A stretch of 64,000 nt of DNA, taken from the NCBI RefSeq assembly GCF_040412425.1, contig NC_089755.1:56316798-56380797 (forward strand), written 5' to 3'. The notes below the pieces were generated by a model that saw only the letters and a list, made by a program, of their open reading frames with translations, did no database searches and was not told the DNA's origin. Origin of the DNA: Macrobrachium rosenbergii. Lineage: Eukaryota; Arthropoda; Malacostraca; Decapoda; Palaemonidae. Each line of letters starts with the position of its first letter. The first letter of the stretch is position 1. Shown here piece by piece: positions 60,902 through 64,000 of the stretch. Made by a program: the position numbers and the translations under genes.

Positions 60902-63673
60902 CTGTGGAAAAAGTAATTATGTCAGCATATCAGTAAGAAATTATATTTAGCCTTAAACTGAAAAATGAGATTCACAGATTAGAACCAAGACAACTTTTGG
61001 ACAGAGCTGTTCAATTTCCTATTGGATGAAAAGTCAGCAAACACCATGTGACAAAGATTTTCCACATGCGAGAGACTTCAATACAGTGTATTTTGACATA
61101 AAGAGGGATACATGGTAGTAAGACTGAAAGAACCAGAAAATAATATCAATAAGCAGTCTGTATTAGAATGGGGGCCCGATTAGGAAATAAGTTCAGGAAC
61201 CAACACTCCTGCATTAGCAAACTTGCTAACTGTTGGTTGTAGAAACATTATTCCATGGTCCAGCACAACATATTACATTTGCAGCTGATAATTTGTAGAA
61301 TTTTATTATGATAATAATCTCAACAGTTGCTAATGCTGTCAGGTGGACAAGTAAACCTAGTAACTAAATTGATGTCAGTGTCTCTTAATGTTCTCCTCTT
61401 GAGACTGTTTTATAATAATAAACTATGAGATTATTGCAGTCACTATATGCAGTTATTTCTAAATATTTAAGGCTTAGTTCTTATTCTTACAGAATATCAA
61501 ATCAAACACTCACCTGGACCCCACGTTTCGCCAGATGTTCAAATAAACACCGTCTGATAAGCAACGCGTTTGCAACATGGGCAACGACCGAGTGCCACCA
61601 TTTATATCCAAAGTGATAGTTATAAATCCTGTCGAATAAAGAGACACAAATCAAATTGCGTCTGATTCCAAGCAAAAGCATTTTCAGAACATTTCATACT
61701 GAAAGTAAAAATTTTCAATTTTCAAATAACACTTAGTAATATTTAAGTAAAAACTCCATTGGAAGCTCTATCAACCTAACAAAGTTGTGATACTACCTGT
61801 ATATGAAATTTTTATTGCAATCAAAATATATTGGTTAGCAACAATGTAGTGCAACTGCTACAAGTTACTATGCTTTCCCTTTCTACAGCTTCTTAACCAT
61901 ATGAACAAAATATAAATCTTGGCAACTTTTAAAATTTCTAAACAATTAAAAACTACACAAAACTTTTGCTGGACTCATCAAAGGAAAACTCAAGCAGTAA
62001 GTCAAACTAAATGAATAACTATAAGCATTTAAAACTAAACTTACTTCATCATGACAATTGGCATGAAAATTTCCAAATGTGTCTCCTTGAGTGGCATAAA
62101 AGGCAAGATCCCAGTGTATAACTGAACCAGCATTAGGCAAACTCGACGGGCGCTAAACAACAGGCACATATTAGGATTCTGCAATAAAAAGATATAAAAG
62201 TTCACACAGCACTTTCACCCTACTACAATAAATATAAAGCTCAATTTAACTGTAAAACAAAATCAACATCAGTGCACTTCCCACGGTGCACTGTAGGCAT
62301 TACTTAAGGTTCTTTGCAGCGTCCCTTTGGCCTCTAACTGCAACCTCTGTCCATATTCTTTTCTTCCATCTCTTTCCACCCCTAATAAAAATTGTTTAAA
62401 CATTTTTTCAGCACTAAATGACATCATAGGTCCAAGCGCTTGGCCTTTGTCCTAAGTTTGATATTCCAATCCAATACTAATCAATACTACAAGTAAACAT
62501 TTGAATTCTTTAAGACTTTAGTACACAACAACCATAATTATTCCAATTACAACCTACTGTAGTGAAGTATTTTTTATTTTACTAGGAAATGTCTTGTTGT
62601 AGATAAAAAATGACTGAGTAATACAAAAACTATTTACAATACACTAGAGCATTAAAATTAACATATAACACCTCACAGTTTTAAAGTCAAAGAGTAATTT
62701 TTGCATGTCATCACATCAACTCAAGTTACAATATAGTCCTGTGTATTCAACCTACCTCCTTATAGCATTTCTGGGTGATGACATCTCTCACGTTGCCCCA
62801 CACAGTAATGTGTTCACGATGGTACTTCTTAACCAGTTCACTAACCTTGAAATATATATGAAGAATGGGGATCAAATATCTATCAAATAACAAACTTACT
62901 GTGTATTATTCAACCTGCTACAAAATATACACATTTTTAATATTAATACAATTTCTATTTTTGTACACAAATGAACAAGTATTTAAGTACCCTTCAGAAA
63001 TAACCTGGCAATGCACCAACTTTTCCTTTGCTTACAGGGACAAAGGCAGGGTGGTAAGAAGTGGAATTAAGTACAAATATTTGGATTTGTATATCTATAA
63101 AATATGCAAACTTTTCTTTAAAACTTCATATTTGTTCCTGCAGAAATAAAAACCCGTGTGCCTAATAGGCAACTCGCACCTTAGACAGAAAGTTTCGTCT
63201 CAAAGAATTGACTGGCACTATTCCAAAATCAGAATAACATGAGACTATGAAACTTTGAAAAAGTTATCAAATTAGATTTGTAATCCTCAGGTATATCTCT
63301 CACCAACACCCACAGATATAAAAATATCAGAAAAGCTTAATACTGACAAGAGTATAAACCACTTACCTTTGTGATCAATTCATTGCTGTCAATCTTGATA
63401 TCAATATTAATGGGTGTGTTGGGAAAATTCTGGAAAGTCTCTTCCAGAAGGGGAAATTTCCGATCCTCGGATTTACTGCTGAACGTGATGCCCGGCATAA
63501 AATCCACTGGGATTTCTTCTTTGATGGGTGGTAAGTCCACATAATTGTATTCCGATATAGAACCAGTAAGCTCTGTCCTGATGTCTAACACAGAGTCATG
63601 ACAAACAACTACATGACCATCCAAGGTGAGCTGACAGTCAAGTTCTAGCATGTCAGTTCCAAGTTCGACTGCA
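60755..63673 (-). CDS. GDPD1: GDPD1-type glycerophosphodiester phosphodiesterase, C-terminal 263 residues (partial)
   Basis: Members of this membrane-bound family act as lysophospholipase D on lysophospholipids, including lyso-N-acylethanolamine phospholipids; that role is inferred from the family. Five - strand exons join in phase. The fragment has the metal-site GTDMLELD (E10, D12), the catalytic VVVCHD (H25), INIDIK with K93, the TVWGN strand, a hydrophobic stretch at about residues 138-176, and YLWVMN with TGVMTDYP near the C-terminus, in the usual order. The family's first catalytic motif (HRG...ENT) is missing because its exon lies beyond the right edge of the window; the first visible exon starts one base into a codon. 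The length fits about 315 residues for the full protein. A possible poly(A) signal AATAAA lies on the - strand at 60554-60559. The gene converges with the symporter. Confidence 0.93.
61514..61628 (-). CDS. GDPD1: Phosphodiesterase exon (fragment residues 177-215)
   Basis: Acceptor TTATTCGACAG, donor GTGAGT. Encodes YKWWHS and LFEHLAKRGVQ, which precedes the YLWV strand in the family. Confidence 0.92.
62045..62178 (-). CDS. GDPD1: Phosphodiesterase exon (fragment residues 133-176 plus 2 nt)
   Basis: Acceptor TTTTTATTGCAG, donor GTAAGT. Encodes NPNMCLLFS and a hydrophobic, probably membrane-associated stretch with TGILPFMPL. A lysine codon AA/G is split with the next exon. Confidence 0.9.
62270..62475 (+). 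repeat. Family A dispersed repeat in a phosphodiesterase intron
   Basis: CACGGTGCACTGTAGGCATT to AAGTTTGATATTCCAATCC, inserted in the intron between the exons at 62756-62845 and 62045-62178, antisense to the gene. Confidence 0.8.
62756..62845 (-). CDS. GDPD1: Phosphodiesterase exon (fragment residues 103-132)
   Basis: 90 bases, phase 0/0, acceptor ATATTTCAAG, donor GTAGGT. Encodes VSELVKKYHREHITVWGN, matching the family's central region. Confidence 0.93.
63367..63673 (-). CDS. GDPD1: Phosphodiesterase exon with catalytic motifs (fragment residues 1-102)
   Basis: The acceptor ACCCTTTCAG lies just above 63673 and the donor GTAAGT just below 63367. Contains GTDMLELD, VVVCHD and FPNTPINIDIK. 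The first base completes a codon from the missing upstream exon. Confidence 0.94.
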
Positions 63674-64000
63674 CTGAAAGGGTTAAGTGAGAATAATGAA
63701 GAGTCATTTCTGAGAAACCTAAGAGATACAAACAGAAAGGCTTCTCGTGTATACACCAAAATACGCCTCTATTTCTATTTCAGTTATTTCCAACATCTGA
63801 TACTAAACACAATTCATATAAAAAACAAAAGAAATTTTAAGCAAACCTTTTCACCTACTTTTTTTTCCAATATCAGCCCACAATAATTGAAATTGTACTA
63901 AATTTTTAATGCTTCCAGATATAATTCCATTTAAATATCAGATAAACCTCTGCAGTTCTAAGCAGACGAGAGACCACCTTTACTGAAGTAACACATTGGA

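Noticed and set aside
63674..64000. The missing N-terminal exon of the phosphodiesterase
   Set aside because: No HRG or ENT motif could be read on the - strand in the last 330 bases, so the exon lies beyond the window.

Overview
This is a 64 kb window of eukaryotic nuclear DNA. It holds spliced genes with GT-AG introns, very dense microsatellites and minisatellites, and several families of dispersed repeats. Nothing in it is prokaryotic. The style of the repeats (long (TA)n, (GA)n/(CT)n and (ATT)n arrays, a multi-hairpin repeat, short retroposons) together with arthropod-like protein sequences suggests a decapod crustacean, perhaps a palaemonid shrimp. The genus is a guess from memory of similar repeats.

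Two protein-coding genes can be supported. The first, on the + strand, has eleven coding exons between 43403 and 50990. They join in consistent phase to a complete 621-residue sodium/solute symporter of the SLC5 family, in the subgroup of iodide, multivitamin and monocarboxylate carriers. The second, on the - strand, is the 3' part of a GDPD1-type glycerophosphodiester phosphodiesterase (lysophospholipase D). Five exons between 63673 and 60755 give 263 residues and a stop codon. The N-terminal exon or exons with the HRG motif lie beyond the right edge. The two genes converge and are separated by about 9.8 kb. They share no obvious pathway.

Layout: 1-43.2 kb is gene-free and repeat-dominated. 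It contains about twenty minisatellites or tandem duplications, most of the (TA)n arrays, and most copies of three dispersed families. Family A is about 300 bp and unclassified. Family B is the 3' end of a non-LTR retrotransposon with a (TAA)n tail. Family C is a multi-hairpin element of about 375-400 bp. Two large inverted repeats stand out: arms of about 265 bp around a (TA)n core at 20.6-21.4 kb, and apparently perfect 118-bp arms at 22.7-23.0 kb flanked by (TA)n on both sides. From 43.2 to 51 kb is the symporter gene, whose introns are colonised by (CT)n tracts and minisatellites. From 51 to 60.5 kb the DNA is AT-rich and much poorer in repeats, with three SINE or LINE fragments and one family A copy. 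From 60.7 kb to the end are the phosphodiesterase exons.

I found no new multi-gene system here. The unusual content is structural: palindromes, arrays that appear to be seeded by retroposon tails, a duplicated exon end carrying a second splice donor, and CT arrays abutting splice donors. Most of the long open reading frames are translations of microsatellites and are not listed as genes.
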